44,434 bases of DNA from assembly GCA_964355495.1 (NCBI GenBank), contig CAYHES010000004.1, forward strand, positions 1 through 44,434. The letters are read 5' to 3'. A program made the translations under genes and the position numbers. This document shows, in pieces, positions 16,841-25,542 of this stretch. This DNA is from UBA6901 sp964355495 (GTDB taxonomy: Bacteria > Pseudomonadota > Gammaproteobacteria > Acidiferrobacterales > UBA6901). The notes beneath the pieces are model-generated. The model saw only the letters and a program-made list of their open reading frames with translations. It was not told the DNA's origin and ran no database searches. Within the stretch, counting starts at the first letter, position 1; every line of letters begins with the position of its first letter.

Positions 16841-17233
16841 ATGGACTGGTTCGGTTACCTCATTGCGACCTTCATCACGGTTTTCGTGCTGATCAACTTC
16901 CTGCCGCTGCTGCGCGCGCGCCAGGCGCGCGGCCGCGCGGTGCCGGAGCTGGACGCGTTGCTCAGCGACGCGCAGCGTGGCAAGCAACGGCTGCTGGTGT
17001 ATTTCTGGAGCCCGACTTGTGGCATGTGCCGCGGCATGACACCCATCATCGACAAACTGGCCGCGGAGCGCGGCGACGTGCTCAAGGTGAACGCCGCCGA
17101 ATCGGTCGCACTCGCCAAACATTTCGGCGTGATGGCCACGCCGTCGCTCGCGCTGGTGGAGCAGGGCGTGTTGAAAAAACTCGTGGTCGGCGCGAAGGGC
17201 GAGTCGCAGATCCGTGCGCTGCTCGAAGTGTGA
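16841..17233 (+). CDS. Membrane-anchored thioredoxin-like protein
   Basis: A 130-residue protein with one N-terminal membrane helix (YLIATFITVFVLINFLPLL, about 6-24) and a thioredoxin fold from about residue 36. The redox site is C60-GM-C63 in YFWSPTCGMCRGMTP, and the conserved cis-proline loop is ATPSLAL. The anchor orientation suggests a periplasm-facing or membrane-near redox role, which cannot be fixed from sequence alone. ATG 16841 is chosen because the helix follows immediately. It lies between the NYN and tpm genes with gaps of 54 and 103 bases. Confidence 0.85.
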   Translation: MDWFGYLIATFITVFVLINFLPLLRARQARGRAVPELDALLSDAQRGKQRLLVYFWSPTCGMCRGMTPIIDKLAAERGDVLKVNAAESVALAKHFGVMATPSLALVEQGVLKKLVVGAKGESQIRALLEV

Positions 17234-17336
17234 TCAACGGCCGAATGTTTACCAATGGATATTCATGTCCACCAGACCGGTTTGTTGGGGTTCGCTTCAC
17301 TCACATCAACCTACACCTGCTTATAGATAAACACCC

Positions 17337-17999
17337 ATGAAACCCGATTTCTGGCACGAACGCTGGCAGCGCAACGAGATCGGCTTTCACCAGCAGGAGA
17401 TCAACGCACACCTGCAGGACTATTGGGCGCGGCTGGCGGTTCCGGCCGGCGGCCTGGTGTTCGTGCCGCTGTGCGGCAAGAGCCGCGACTTACTGTGGTT
17501 GCGTGCCCGCGGCCACGCAGTGCTCGGTGTCGAGATCAGTCCGATCGCGGTGCGCGATTTCTTTATCGAGAACGCCCTCACGCCGCAGGTCACGCGCCAG
17601 GGCGCGTTCGAGCGCTACGAGGCGGACGGGCTTGTGGTGCTGTGCGGGGATTTTTTCGATCTTACGCCGGAGTTGCTGCAGGCTGTGGCCGGTGTCTACG
17701 ACCGCGCCTCGCTCATTGCCCTGCCGCCCGAGCTGCGCACGCGTTATGCCGGGCACAGCGCGGCCATTCTGCCGGCCGCGGTCGGCACGCTGCTCGTCAC
17801 CATGGAATATGCGCAGAACGAAATGAGCGGGCCGCCGTTTGCCGTGCGCGAGGACGAGGTGCGCCGGTTGTATGACAAGCGTTACGCAGTCACCAGCCTG
17901 CTCAGCAAAGACATCCTGGCCGAGAATCCGCGCTTTCGCGAGCGCGGGCTGAGCGCGCTCAGCGAGAAAGTCTATCGGCTCGCGCCACGCCCGCTGTAA
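17337..17999 (+). CDS. tpm: Thiopurine S-methyltransferase
   Basis: A 220-residue SAM-dependent methyltransferase. The family start MKPDFWHERWQRNEIGFHQ is unmistakable, followed by the SAM-binding strand VFVPLCGKSRDLLWL and GHAVLGVEIS with the acidic Glu at its end, then CGDFFDL and YDRASLIALPP. In bacteria this family methylates thiols and tellurium or selenium compounds. Bacterial length is about 215-220, as here. No partner gene is apparent. It converges on the outer-membrane protein gene. Confidence 0.93.
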   Translation: MKPDFWHERWQRNEIGFHQQEINAHLQDYWARLAVPAGGLVFVPLCGKSRDLLWLRARGHAVLGVEISPIAVRDFFIENALTPQVTRQGAFERYEADGLVVLCGDFFDLTPELLQAVAGVYDRASLIALPPELRTRYAGHSAAILPAAVGTLLVTMEYAQNEMSGPPFAVREDEVRRLYDKRYAVTSLLSKDILAENPRFRERGLSALSEKVYRLAPRPL

Positions 18000-18060
18000 C
18001 GGGCTCTGCCGCTCTATCTGGCCCAGCACCCCGTCAAGATTGATATGTCCCGGCCAATAC

Positions 18061-18876
18061 TCACAAGAAGTAATAACTCAGGCGCAGGCCATAGACGTCC
18101 ATGTGGCTGCGCGGCTGCACCACCAGATAGGTCGAGCCGCCGTAGGTCAGCAACTCCGGGTCCGACCGGCTGAAGCGGTAGCTGTCGTAATACAAGGCGA
18201 CACCGAAGCGGTCATGCCGGCCGGAACCGAAATCAAACTGGAAATTGGCGAACGCGGAAGGCTTGAGTCCCGGTTCAAGGTCAACGCCGCTGCCCAGGTC
18301 CACATGCTCGCTGGTGGCGAGCGGCATTTTCACGCCGCCCTGCAGCATGTAGCGCCAGCCATCCAGCAGCTGGAAAAATCCCAACCCGGCCTTGCCATAC
18401 AGGATGGTGTAGTACTCTTCGTAACCATACACAGTCGTTCCGTTTGCGGCTCTGCCATCGGCAATCGAGCGTATCCACTCATCGATTCCCAGCGCGCCGA
18501 AGACATCCACACCGACGCGCCGGCCGAAACGATATCCGCCCTGTAGCTCGATGTTTAGTCCGAGATAGCTTACGTCTGTCGTGGCCGGGGTGCCGGATTG
18601 GGTCTGGCCATCGTAGTCGACGCTACCCAGGTAAATCTTGCCGTTGACGTTGTACAGAACGCCGGAGTCTTCGCGTCGAAAATTGTCGAATGCGGCGCCT
18701 ACGGAAAAGCGCGCGCCTTGCTCCTGCAGCAGGCGTCCGCCGGTGTCACCGAACTCACGCCAGAGGAAACTCTGGGGACCAAACTGTACGCTCGCCTGGT
18801 TCGCATCGGCGGCCTGAGCCGTCGCGGAGCATCCCAGCAGAAAGAAAAGGATCGCGGAAAGTTGTTTTGCACGCAT
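18061..18876 (-). CDS. Outer-membrane beta-barrel protein
   Basis: A 271-residue exported protein. The signal peptide LSAILFFLLGCSATAQA ends at about residue 22, and its Cys is followed by S-A-T, so lipoprotein processing is possible but not certain. The mature part has alternating aromatic strands (GQTQSG, GYRFGRRVGVDVFGALG, YYTILYGKAGLGFF) and ends in LRLSYYFL, a C-terminal aromatic typical of Bam-folded barrels. No specific family is recognised. ATG 18876 is the first Met before the signal; the frame is open further upstream but reads as non-protein. Function may be a porin-like or surface protein. Confidence 0.78.
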   Translation of the reverse strand: MRAKQLSAILFFLLGCSATAQAADANQASVQFGPQSFLWREFGDTGGRLLQEQGARFSVGAAFDNFRREDSGVLYNVNGKIYLGSVDYDGQTQSGTPATTDVSYLGLNIELQGGYRFGRRVGVDVFGALGIDEWIRSIADGRAANGTTVYGYEEYYTILYGKAGLGFFQLLDGWRYMLQGGVKMPLATSEHVDLGSGVDLEPGLKPSAFANFQFDFGSGRHDRFGVALYYDSYRFSRSDPELLTYGGSTYLVVQPRSHMDVYGLRLSYYFL

Positions 18877-18991
18877 GGCGAATGCCCCCTGTCGTAGCCC
18901 GTGGTGGATACCGCTCCTTGCAGCGCTGCTCGCCAGTAAACTATCCGCCAGGCCTGGTTTCAAGGCAAGCGTTTGCACTCCTGCCGAGGCG

Positions 18992-20245
18992 TCACCCGAA
19001 ACGCGCGAGCGTAAGGCCCGCGAGGTCGATGTCGGGCGCGCGTCCGGCAACGAGATCGGCCAGCACCTTTGCCGAGCCGCAGGCCATCGTCCAGCCGAGG
19101 GTGCCGTGGCCGGTGTTGAGGAACAGATTCTGATATGGCGTCGCGCCGATCACCGGCGGGTTGTCCGGTGTCATCGGGCGCAGGCCGGCCCAGGGTTCGG
19201 CAGCGGTGAGATCGCCGATCGCGGGGAAGAGGTCGCGCACCACATGCGCGAGCGTGGCGAGGCGCGCCGGGCGCAGTGTGAGATCGTAGCCGCAGAGTTC
19301 GGCGGTACCGGCGGCGCGCAGTCGCTTGCCGAGCCGGGTGATCACAACCTTATAGGTCTCGTCGGTGAGCGTGCCCTGGGGCGCGCCGGCATCGTTTGCA
19401 ATGGGCACGGTGATCGAATAGCCCTTCACCGGATACACCGGCAGCTTGATGCCGAGCGGCTTGAGCAGCAGCGGCGAGTAGCTGCCGCAGGCGAGTACAT
19501 AGGCGTCGGCGGTGAGCTCGCCGCAGTCGGTGGTCACGCGGGTAATGCGATCGCCATCGGCGACCAGCCGGGTCACGTTGGTGGAGGCGAGAAATCTAAC
19601 GCCGTGCGTCCGTGCACGCGCCGCCAGCTCTTCGGTGAAAAGCCGGCAGTCGCCGGACTCGTCGCCCGGAAACAGCATGCCACCGGCAATTTTTTCCTGC
19701 GAGTCCCGGAGCGCCGGTTCGTGCGCGACGCAGGCGGCGCGGTCGAGGAATCGATAGGCAATCCCGAGACGGTCGAGCAGTTGCGCCTCGCGGGTCGCCG
19801 CCGCAAGATCGCGCGCGCTGCGATACAGAATCAGCAGGCCGTGCGTGCTCTGGTCGTAGTGCAGGCCGGTTGCGTTGCGCAGTTCGGTCAGGCACGCGTG
19901 GCTGTAGCGCGCGAGCCGGAGCTGGCGTTCCTTGTTGGCGAGATAGCGCGCGTCCGTGCAATTGCGCAGCATCTGGCCGAGCCACCGCCACATGGCTGGA
20001 TCGAGCCTCGGGCGCAGTACCAGTGGCGCGTGCTGCTTGAACAGCCAGCCGAGCGCCTTGCCGGGAATGCCCGGCGCCGCCCACGGGTTGGCCGCGCCCC
20101 ACGACACCTGCCCGCCGTTGGCGAAGCTGGTTTCCATCGCCGGCTGCGGCTGGCGATCGACCAGTGTCACTTCATGACCGGCGCGCGCCAGATACCAGGC
20201 GCTGGTCACGCCGATCACGCCGCTGCCGAGAACCAGGATTTTCAT
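18992..20245 (-). CDS. dadA: D-amino acid dehydrogenase small subunit
   Basis: A 417-residue FAD-dependent oxidoreductase that deaminates D-amino acids, above all D-alanine, feeding electrons to the respiratory chain. The Rossmann start MKILVLGSGVIGVTSAWYLA, the DadA-specific SFANGGQVSWGAANPWAAPG, a central GYSITVPI and the late GLRPMTPDNPPVIG and TGHGTLGWTM match the family. Length is close to E. coli DadA (432). It diverges from the DUF3775 gene. No alanine racemase gene lies beside it. The frame extends 29 codons upstream, but the family begins at the chosen ATG 20245. Confidence 0.93.
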   Translation of the reverse strand: MKILVLGSGVIGVTSAWYLARAGHEVTLVDRQPQPAMETSFANGGQVSWGAANPWAAPGIPGKALGWLFKQHAPLVLRPRLDPAMWRWLGQMLRNCTDARYLANKERQLRLARYSHACLTELRNATGLHYDQSTHGLLILYRSARDLAAATREAQLLDRLGIAYRFLDRAACVAHEPALRDSQEKIAGGMLFPGDESGDCRLFTEELAARARTHGVRFLASTNVTRLVADGDRITRVTTDCGELTADAYVLACGSYSPLLLKPLGIKLPVYPVKGYSITVPIANDAGAPQGTLTDETYKVVITRLGKRLRAAGTAELCGYDLTLRPARLATLAHVVRDLFPAIGDLTAAEPWAGLRPMTPDNPPVIGATPYQNLFLNTGHGTLGWTMACGSAKVLADLVAGRAPDIDLAGLTLARFG

Positions 20246-20451
20246 AAGGGGCGGAATATCGCCGCGCCCGGTGTACGCGCGGCACGGAAAGAACCGGAAT
20301 GCCGTCAGGATAACATGCGCCGGCGGCGCCATGTGCCGGCCGGCCGGCCGCGGCCGGGGTTGCGTGAGGCGGCACAGGTGAAACGCGCTGCTCTACCCGC
20401 CGGAGCGTCTGCGCTATAGTGGTGTCGGTTATTCCGCCGGCAGGAGGCGCC

Positions 20452-20844
20452 ATGCTCGAGCTCGAACTCAACCCCGACACCGTCTGTTTTCTCATCGACA
20501 AGGCGCGCGAGTTCCACGCCAAGGAAGAAGTGGTGATTCCCGACACGCCGGGCAGCCCGACCGAGGACTGGGCGTTGCAGGTGCTGGCCGACCATGCCGA
20601 CGATGCCACTTATCAGGAGTTCCGCGCCACGGTCAACGACCTCGAACCCGATCAACAACACCAGCTGGTGGCGCTGCTGTGGCTCGGGCGCGGCGATTAC
20701 GACACCGCCGAATGGGACGAGGCGCTCGCCGAGGCGCGCCGCAGCTGGACGAAGCGCACCGCCGACTATCTGATCGCCCACCCGCTATTGGCCGATCACC
20801 TCGAAGACGCGCTCGATCAGCTCGGTTATTCCTGCGAGGACTGA
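20452..20844 (+). CDS. DUF3775 family protein
   Basis: A 130-residue cytoplasmic protein of the DUF3775 family, with no known function. The characteristic start LNPDTVCFLIDKAREFHAKE, a central WALQVLADHADD and LEPDQQHQLVALLWLGRGDY are all present, and the C-terminus is acidic. It starts at ATG 20452 after CAGGAGG. A TATAGT at 20415-20420 could be its -10 element, but no convincing -35 is seen. It diverges from dadA and converges on pbpG, and so is probably monocistronic. Confidence 0.85.
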   Translation: MLELELNPDTVCFLIDKAREFHAKEEVVIPDTPGSPTEDWALQVLADHADDATYQEFRATVNDLEPDQQHQLVALLWLGRGDYDTAEWDEALAEARRSWTKRTADYLIAHPLLADHLEDALDQLGYSCED

Positions 20845-20855
20845 CGGGAGCGCGG

Positions 20856-21827
20856 CTAGATCGCCGCGGTGGTGAACGGAATGCGGCGCTCGGTGTTGAT
20901 CAGCCAGTCGCGGATGCGCTGCGCGTCGCCGTACTTGCTGGCCTTGCCCCAGGAGTTGAGCAGCACGATGCTGAGCGGCCGGCCGGCGACCGTGACGCGC
21001 ATCACCAGGCAATTGCCGGCGTCGGCGGTGTAGCCGGTTTTGCTCAAGGCCATTTCCCAGCCATCCTGGCGCACCAGGCGATTGGTGTTGAAGAACCCGA
21101 TGGCGCGGCCGGTGGCGAGGTCGGTGACCCAGAGTTCACCGCTGGTGGTGAAGGCATGCATGCGCGGCTGGGCGCGTGCGGCTTCGAGCAGTTTGAGCAG
21201 GTCGCGCGCGGTCGAGACGTTGCGTGGGTTGAGCCCCGAGGCGTCGGCGAAGCGGGTGTGGGTCATGCCGAGCGCCAGCGCCTTGGCGTTCATGCTCGCG
21301 ACGAATGCCTCCGTGCCGCCGGGGGCGGTGCGCGCCAGCGCCGCGGCCGCGCGGTTGTCGGAGGCGCTGAGCGCGGCGCGCAGCAGGTCATCGCGCGTGA
21401 GAATGGCGCCGATGTGCAGGCGCGAGTGCGAACCCTTGAGACGATCGCGGTCGGCGGTGGTGATGGCGATCGGGGCGTCCAGCGGCAGGTCGGATTCGAG
21501 CACCACGAGCGCGGTCATGAGCTTGGTGAGCGAGGCGATTGGGCGCGGTGTGTCGATGGCGCGCCCGTAGAGCATGACCCCGTCGCGTTCATCCATCACC
21601 AGCGCCACCTGCGAGAGCAGCGCCAGGCGCCCGGGGCTGGCGTGGCGCAACAGCTCGGTGGCCTTGACGTAGGGGATAGGCGCCGGCGCCACGGGTGTGG
21701 TGTCTGAGTTGGCCACGCCCAAATAAAGCAGCGTACCGGCAACGCCGAATCCCGCCCCGAGGGCGAACAGTATATTGATCGGTTTCACGCGGAGTTGGAC
21801 AGGTGAGCTGGTGGCCGGACGCGACAT
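20856..21827 (-). CDS. pbpG: D-alanyl-D-alanine endopeptidase / carboxypeptidase (PBP7-like)
   Basis: A 323-residue low-molecular-weight penicillin-binding protein of peptidase family S11, acting in the periplasm on peptidoglycan cross-links. The catalytic triad of motifs is complete: SLTK with Ser99 and Lys102, the SDN of ALSASDNRA, and KTG in LSKTGYTAD. An N-terminal hydrophobic segment (ILFALGAGFGVAGTLLYLG) is a signal anchor. Length and motifs fit PbpG/PBP7 more than DacA, which has a C-terminal amphipathic anchor. The start is uncertain: a TATAAT reads across the ATG at 21827 on the minus strand, and starts at 21848 or a GTG at 21788 are possible. Confidence 0.9.
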   Translation of the reverse strand: MSRPATSSPVQLRVKPINILFALGAGFGVAGTLLYLGVANSDTTPVAPAPIPYVKATELLRHASPGRLALLSQVALVMDERDGVMLYGRAIDTPRPIASLTKLMTALVVLESDLPLDAPIAITTADRDRLKGSHSRLHIGAILTRDDLLRAALSASDNRAAAALARTAPGGTEAFVASMNAKALALGMTHTRFADASGLNPRNVSTARDLLKLLEAARAQPRMHAFTTSGELWVTDLATGRAIGFFNTNRLVRQDGWEMALSKTGYTADAGNCLVMRVTVAGRPLSIVLLNSWGKASKYGDAQRIRDWLINTERRIPFTTAAI

Positions 21828-21883
21828 TATTATAAGAAAGCGTAGCATAGGACAAGGGCGTTCTGCTGCACGGGAGATTTGCG

Positions 21884-22285
21884 ATGAAGAATGGTCCGAT
21901 CGAGGCCCCGCCACCCCCCGCTGCCTCGGCCACAACCGGCGACGCGGCGGTCTGTCCGTTGCCGCAACCGCCGGATCTGTCCGGCATCGCGGTCGTGGCC
22001 CTGCACCCGCAGCCGCCGCTCGCGGACTACCTCGCGGCCTTGCCGCTTGCCAGGGCCGAGGCGCAAGCGCGGCTCGGCGACTGCATGCTGCTGTCCTGGT
22101 ACGATCGCGACCGGAATTTCGAAGCGCCGCAGCATGTGAGCGAATGCCATCAGGCGAGCGCCGTACCGGGCTATGTGGACTACGCCGTCCATCGCGGTGC
22201 GAGCCTCAAGGTGGACATCGAAGGCGGGCGGTTTGTATTCTTCTTTCGGCCGGCGATTGAACGGGACTCGACCACAGTGCTATAA
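21884..22285 (+). CDS. Hypothetical cytoplasmic protein
   Basis: A 133-residue protein that I cannot assign to a named family. The N-terminal 35 residues are Pro/Ala-rich and probably disordered. The rest has a folded look: PLADYLAALPLARAEAQARL, a well-formed CMLLSWYDRDRNFEAPQHVS segment, GYVDYAVHRGASLKVDI and FVFFFRPA. It starts at ATG 21884 with GGGAG upstream. It lies 56 bases from the divergent pbpG gene and 35 bases before the next small gene on the same strand, so the two may be co-transcribed. Confidence 0.65.
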   Translation: MKNGPIEAPPPPAASATTGDAAVCPLPQPPDLSGIAVVALHPQPPLADYLAALPLARAEAQARLGDCMLLSWYDRDRNFEAPQHVSECHQASAVPGYVDYAVHRGASLKVDIEGGRFVFFFRPAIERDSTTVL

Positions 22286-22320
22286 CGGCGAGATCACGAT
22301 CCACAAGGAGGAGGTCATCC

Positions 22321-22644
22321 ATGACGCATACCTACGAGGAACTCAAGCACAAGACCGTCGCGGAACTGCGCGACATCGCCAAAGGCATCGAGCACGAGGC
22401 GGTGCAGGGCGCGACCCAGATGAACAAGGATCATCTGCTGAAAGGGTTGTGTGCGGCGCTCGGGCTCGATACGCACGTGCACCATCACGCGGTCGGCATC
22501 GATAAGACCGCGATCAAGGCCAGGATCCACGCACTCCAGAAGCAGCGCGACGCGATGCTCGCCTCCAAGGAACGCAAGGAATTAAGCAGCGTGCTGCGCC
22601 AGATCCACGCGCTCAAGCGCACCATCCGCCGCGCCACGGTTTGA
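22321..22644 (+). CDS. Small protein with a Rho_N/SAP-like N-terminal motif
   Basis: A 107-residue basic protein. The N-terminus (YEELKHKTVAELRDIAKGI) resembles the short helix-turn-helix of SAP or Rho N-terminal domains, and a basic helical C-terminus follows (IKARIHALQKQRDAMLASKE, then LRQIHALKRTIRR). A His-rich loop (HVHHHAVG) joins the two halves. It could bind nucleic acid, which is inferred from composition. The ribosome binding site is excellent, AAGGAGGAGG, a few bases before ATG 22321. The gene is convergent with hsp20. Confidence 0.72.
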   Translation: MTHTYEELKHKTVAELRDIAKGIEHEAVQGATQMNKDHLLKGLCAALGLDTHVHHHAVGIDKTAIKARIHALQKQRDAMLASKERKELSSVLRQIHALKRTIRRATV

Positions 22645-22649
22645 GCACC

Positions 22650-22680
22650 AAAAAAATGAGCCCGGCAGCGCGCCGGGCTC
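22650..22680 (-). terminator. Rho-independent terminator of hsp20
   Basis: On the minus strand a nine-base-pair stem (GAGCCCGGC / GCCGGGCTC, loop of five) at 22658-22680 is followed by seven T residues. It lies 22 bases after the hsp20 stop. On the plus strand the A-run precedes the stem, so it may also end the short gene at 22321-22644, though less well. Confidence 0.9.
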
Positions 22681-22701
22681 GCAGGCTGGTCGAAGGGATA
22701 C

Positions 22702-23178
22702 TCAGGTCTCTTCGATCTTGAGCGTATGGCGCTTGGCGCGCTCCAGCTTGGGTAAAGTAACCTCGAGCACACCGTCGTGGAAGGTCGCGCGCGCCTTGGT
22801 GTCGTCCACCGGCGCGGGCAGGCGGACGGTGCGCAAGAAGTCCTCGCAGCGGATCTCCCGACAGTAGTACTCACCATCCTCGCTCTTGTCGGTGCGCATG
22901 CTGCCACGGATGGTCACGGCATCGTTGGTCGAGGTGACCTCGATGTCGTCCTTGCCGAAACCGGGCACCGCCGCGCGCACGATGAGATCAGCCTCGCGGT
23001 CAATAACATCCACCTGCGGCAAGGCGCCGCCCCAGAACATCCGCTCGGCCGGCGCCGTGCGCCACGACGGCATCATGCGTCCAGCCAACTCTTCCATTTC
23101 CTCAAGCAACTGGAAGGGACGCAACATTCCCATGCCGCGTGTTTCCGGCATCCGTTTAACAGGAATTGTGCTTACCAT
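22702..23178 (-). CDS. Hsp20-family small heat-shock protein
   Basis: A 158-residue chaperone of the alpha-crystallin type that holds unfolding proteins. The alpha-crystallin domain runs from about residue 50 to 150 (PQVDVIDREADLIVRAAVPG, then GEYYCREIRCEDFLRTVRLP, then ARATFHDGVLEVTLPKLE). The LEVTLPK strand replaces the usual GVLxxxxPK, and the C-terminus ends in LKIEET instead of an IXI motif, though TLKIE is close. The start is well defined by AAGGAGACAATT before the ATG. A likely FNR-type site lies about 100 bases upstream, hinting at oxygen-linked control. Confidence 0.93.
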   Translation of the reverse strand: MVSTIPVKRMPETRGMGMLRPFQLLEEMEELAGRMMPSWRTAPAERMFWGGALPQVDVIDREADLIVRAAVPGFGKDDIEVTSTNDAVTIRGSMRTDKSEDGEYYCREIRCEDFLRTVRLPAPVDDTKARATFHDGVLEVTLPKLERAKRHTLKIEET

Positions 23179-23275
23179 AATTGTCTCCTTTTTACCGGGA
23201 GGGTACGGGTCGCAGCCCCTGTTCTTGCGCGGACTCCCGGGTAGCGAAACGATACGCCGTGTGGGCATGGCGGCA

Positions 23276-23289
23276 TTGATGTGCGTCAA
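23276..23289. promoter_or_regulatory. FNR/CRP-like binding site upstream of hsp20
   Basis: The palindrome TTGAT-N4-GTCAA fits the FNR/ANR consensus TTGAT-N4-ATCAA with one mismatch. On the minus strand a TATCGT at 23249-23254 lies at the spacing expected for a -10 element of a class II FNR promoter, giving a start about 60 bases before the hsp20 ATG. Distances are counted by eye, and no -35 hexamer is needed in this class. Confidence 0.45.
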
Positions 23290-23575
23290 AATACCCATGC
23301 CATAAAATTGCCTGATGAATTTCCGATTCTAAATAGGCAATGTCTATAACGAGCTGAAAGGGTTGTGTACGGGTGTCTGTGGCAGCCATGCCGGAGGATA
23401 TGCCTGGCAGACCGGCACGCGTACATCGTCCGAAATGGCCAATTCCCGCACACGCTGCCGGCTGTGTCAGGGTCTCCGCGCAGGTCGGTTTTGCACTATA
23501 GTTCGGAAGGAATCGGGACGATAACCCGACGCGGGATCCGCGGGGAAAGAGCGGAACAAACAGCCGGAACACGAT
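23290..23575. other. Intergenic stretch before the response regulator
   Basis: No gene is supported between the FNR-like site and ATG 23576. The minus-strand frame over 23192-23572 has no protein-like composition. No terminator or clear promoter for the response-regulator gene could be picked out by eye. Confidence 0.4.
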
Positions 23576-24565
23576 ATGCCCACCCCCGTATTAATCTGTG
23601 ACGACTCGAGCTTTGCGCGCAAGCAGATGGCCCGGGCCCTGCCGAAGGGCTGGGACGTGGACGTGAGCTTTGCCGGCAACGGCGCCGAGGCGCTCGTGGC
23701 CATCAAGTCCGGCAAGGCCGATATCCTGTTCCTTGATCTCAACATGCCGGTGATGGACGGTTACGAGACGCTGGCCACGATCCGCGCGCTCGATCTGCCG
23801 ACCCTGACCATCGTGGTGTCGGGCGACATCCAGCCGGAGGCGCAGGCGCGCGTGACGCAGCTCGGTGCCATGGCCTTTCTCAAGAAGCCGGTGAGCGAGG
23901 AAGAGATTGCACAGGTGCTGACCCGGTACGGTATTCGCGGCACCGACAAGGCAGGTGCCGCGCCGGTGCAGGTCGAGGTGGACATCCGCGACGGCTATAA
24001 GGAGGTGGCGAACGTCGCCATGGGCCAGGCCGCCGACTTCCTCGCGCGCCTGCTCAATGTGTTCGTGCTCATGCCGGTGCCGCACGTGAACATGATCGAT
24101 TCGGCCGATCTGCGCATGGCGCTCGGCGCCGTGGCCGCGGGTGAGAACGTCTCGGCCGTCTGCCAGGGCTTCATCGGCGCGGGTATCGCCGGGGAAGCGC
24201 TGCTGTTGTTCCATGAATCGAGCTTTCAGGACATCGCCGAACTCACCCAATACCAGGGCGAGATCGACGAGAGCGCCGAACTTGAGCTGCTCATGGACAT
24301 GGCCAATATCCTGATCGGCGCCTGTCTCAAGGGACTGGCCGACCAGCTTGAGGTGACCTTCAGCCAGGGGCCGCCCGTGGTGCTCGGGCGGCATGTAAAG
24401 GTGAGTGACTTGCTCAAGGGCAACGTGCTGCGCTGGAAGCAGACGCTCGCGATCGAGATGGGTTACCGCATCGAAAACCGCAAGATCAGTTGCGATCTGC
24501 TGCTGCTCCTGACCGAGGACTCGATTACCCCGCTCAACAAGCGCCTGCAGTACCTGATCGGATAG
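23576..24565 (+). CDS. Response regulator with CheC/CheX-like phosphatase domain
   Basis: A 329-residue protein. Residues about 1-120 are a receiver domain: acidic pocket DD at LICDDSS, the phosphorylated Asp in ILFLDLNMP, the conserved Thr/Ser position in IVVSGD and the Lys in FLKKP. The C-terminal part (about 150-325) resembles the CheC/CheX fold, with two repeats built on E-x2-N helices; here ELLMDMANILIGACLKGL keeps the ExxxxxxN pattern. CheC-family proteins remove phosphate from CheY-type regulators. It sits five bases before a PAS-GGDEF gene, so it may regulate, or sense through, cyclic di-GMP output. The CheC call is moderate, the receiver is certain. Confidence 0.85.
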   Translation: MPTPVLICDDSSFARKQMARALPKGWDVDVSFAGNGAEALVAIKSGKADILFLDLNMPVMDGYETLATIRALDLPTLTIVVSGDIQPEAQARVTQLGAMAFLKKPVSEEEIAQVLTRYGIRGTDKAGAAPVQVEVDIRDGYKEVANVAMGQAADFLARLLNVFVLMPVPHVNMIDSADLRMALGAVAAGENVSAVCQGFIGAGIAGEALLLFHESSFQDIAELTQYQGEIDESAELELLMDMANILIGACLKGLADQLEVTFSQGPPVVLGRHVKVSDLLKGNVLRWKQTLAIEMGYRIENRKISCDLLLLLTEDSITPLNKRLQYLIG

Positions 24566-24570
24566 GCCCC

Positions 24571-25542
24571 ATGGAGAGCAGCAAGATCGAACTCAGTGAA
24601 GTGCATTGGCTGCTGGACATGCTGCAGTCGATCGACGTTGGGCTGGTGGTGCTCGACCGCAATTATTGCGTGCAGGTGTGGAACGGCTTCATGATGAATC
24701 ACAGCGGTCTGTCACCGCAGCAGGTAATCGGCCAGCCGTTTCTCAAACTTTTTCCGGACGTGCCGGGGGACTGGTTCCGGCGCAAGGTCGAATCGGTGCG
24801 ACTGCTCAAGAACCGCGCCTTCACCACATGGGAACAGCGCCCGTACCTGCTGCGCTTCAAGAACTACCGCCCGATTACCGGCGCCGCCGAGTACATGTAC
24901 CAGAACATCACCTTCATCCCGCTCACCAGCATCACCGGCGAGGTCGAACATATCGGTGTGGTGATCACCGACGTGACCGATATCGCCATCGGCCAGCGCG
25001 ATCTCGAGGCCGCCAATCAGGAGCTCGGGCACCTGTCGCGCACCGACCGCCTGACACAGCTCAATAACCGCGGGTATTGGGAGGAATCCCTGGAGCAGGA
25101 GTTCCGCCGCCTGAAACGCACCCATCGGCCGGGGACACTGGTCATGTTCGACATCGACCACTTCAAGAAGGTGAACGACACCTACGGCCACCCGGCCGGT
25201 GACGAGGTGATCCGCCAGACCGCGGCGATGTTGCGGCAGACCATGCGCACGACGGACGTGGCCGGCCGTTATGGGGGCGAGGAATTTGTCGTGCTGCTGG
25301 TCGAGACCCCGGCAGAGGGCGCACACACCTTCGCCGAACGCTTGCGTGCCGCGATCGCGGCCCTCGCGATTCGTCACGATCAGCATGAAATCCGCTACAC
25401 CATCAGCCTGGGCGTTGCCGAGGTCTCCATGCAGCTGGAAACCCCCAAGCAGTGGATCGAATGTGCCGACCGGGCGCTGTACGAAGCCAAGCACGGCGGA
25501 CGCAACTGCGTCAGGCAGTACCAGTACCCGGCGGCTCCCTAA
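24571..25542 (+). CDS. PAS-GGDEF diguanylate cyclase
   Basis: A 323-residue protein. The N-terminal PAS domain (about 10-135) includes MLQSIDVGLVVLDRNYCVQV and WNGFMMNHSG, with a closing strand EHIGVVITDVTDI. The GGDEF domain (about 155-320) has the catalytic loop GGEEF at 235-239, an inhibitory site RTTD at 226-229 and the metal-binding VMFDIDHFKKVND. The cyclase therefore looks active and feedback-inhibited. No membrane helix is present. It is the second gene of a two-gene unit with the response regulator, so phosphorylation of the regulator may tune this enzyme. Confidence 0.93.
   Translation: MESSKIELSEVHWLLDMLQSIDVGLVVLDRNYCVQVWNGFMMNHSGLSPQQVIGQPFLKLFPDVPGDWFRRKVESVRLLKNRAFTTWEQRPYLLRFKNYRPITGAAEYMYQNITFIPLTSITGEVEHIGVVITDVTDIAIGQRDLEAANQELGHLSRTDRLTQLNNRGYWEESLEQEFRRLKRTHRPGTLVMFDIDHFKKVNDTYGHPAGDEVIRQTAAMLRQTMRTTDVAGRYGGEEFVVLLVETPAEGAHTFAERLRAAIAALAIRHDQHEIRYTISLGVAEVSMQLETPKQWIECADRALYEAKHGGRNCVRQYQYPAAP

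Noticed and set aside
18875..20419. A 514-codon plus-strand frame
   Set aside because: It is the shadow of dadA, rich in Arg and Gln, with no recognisable domain.
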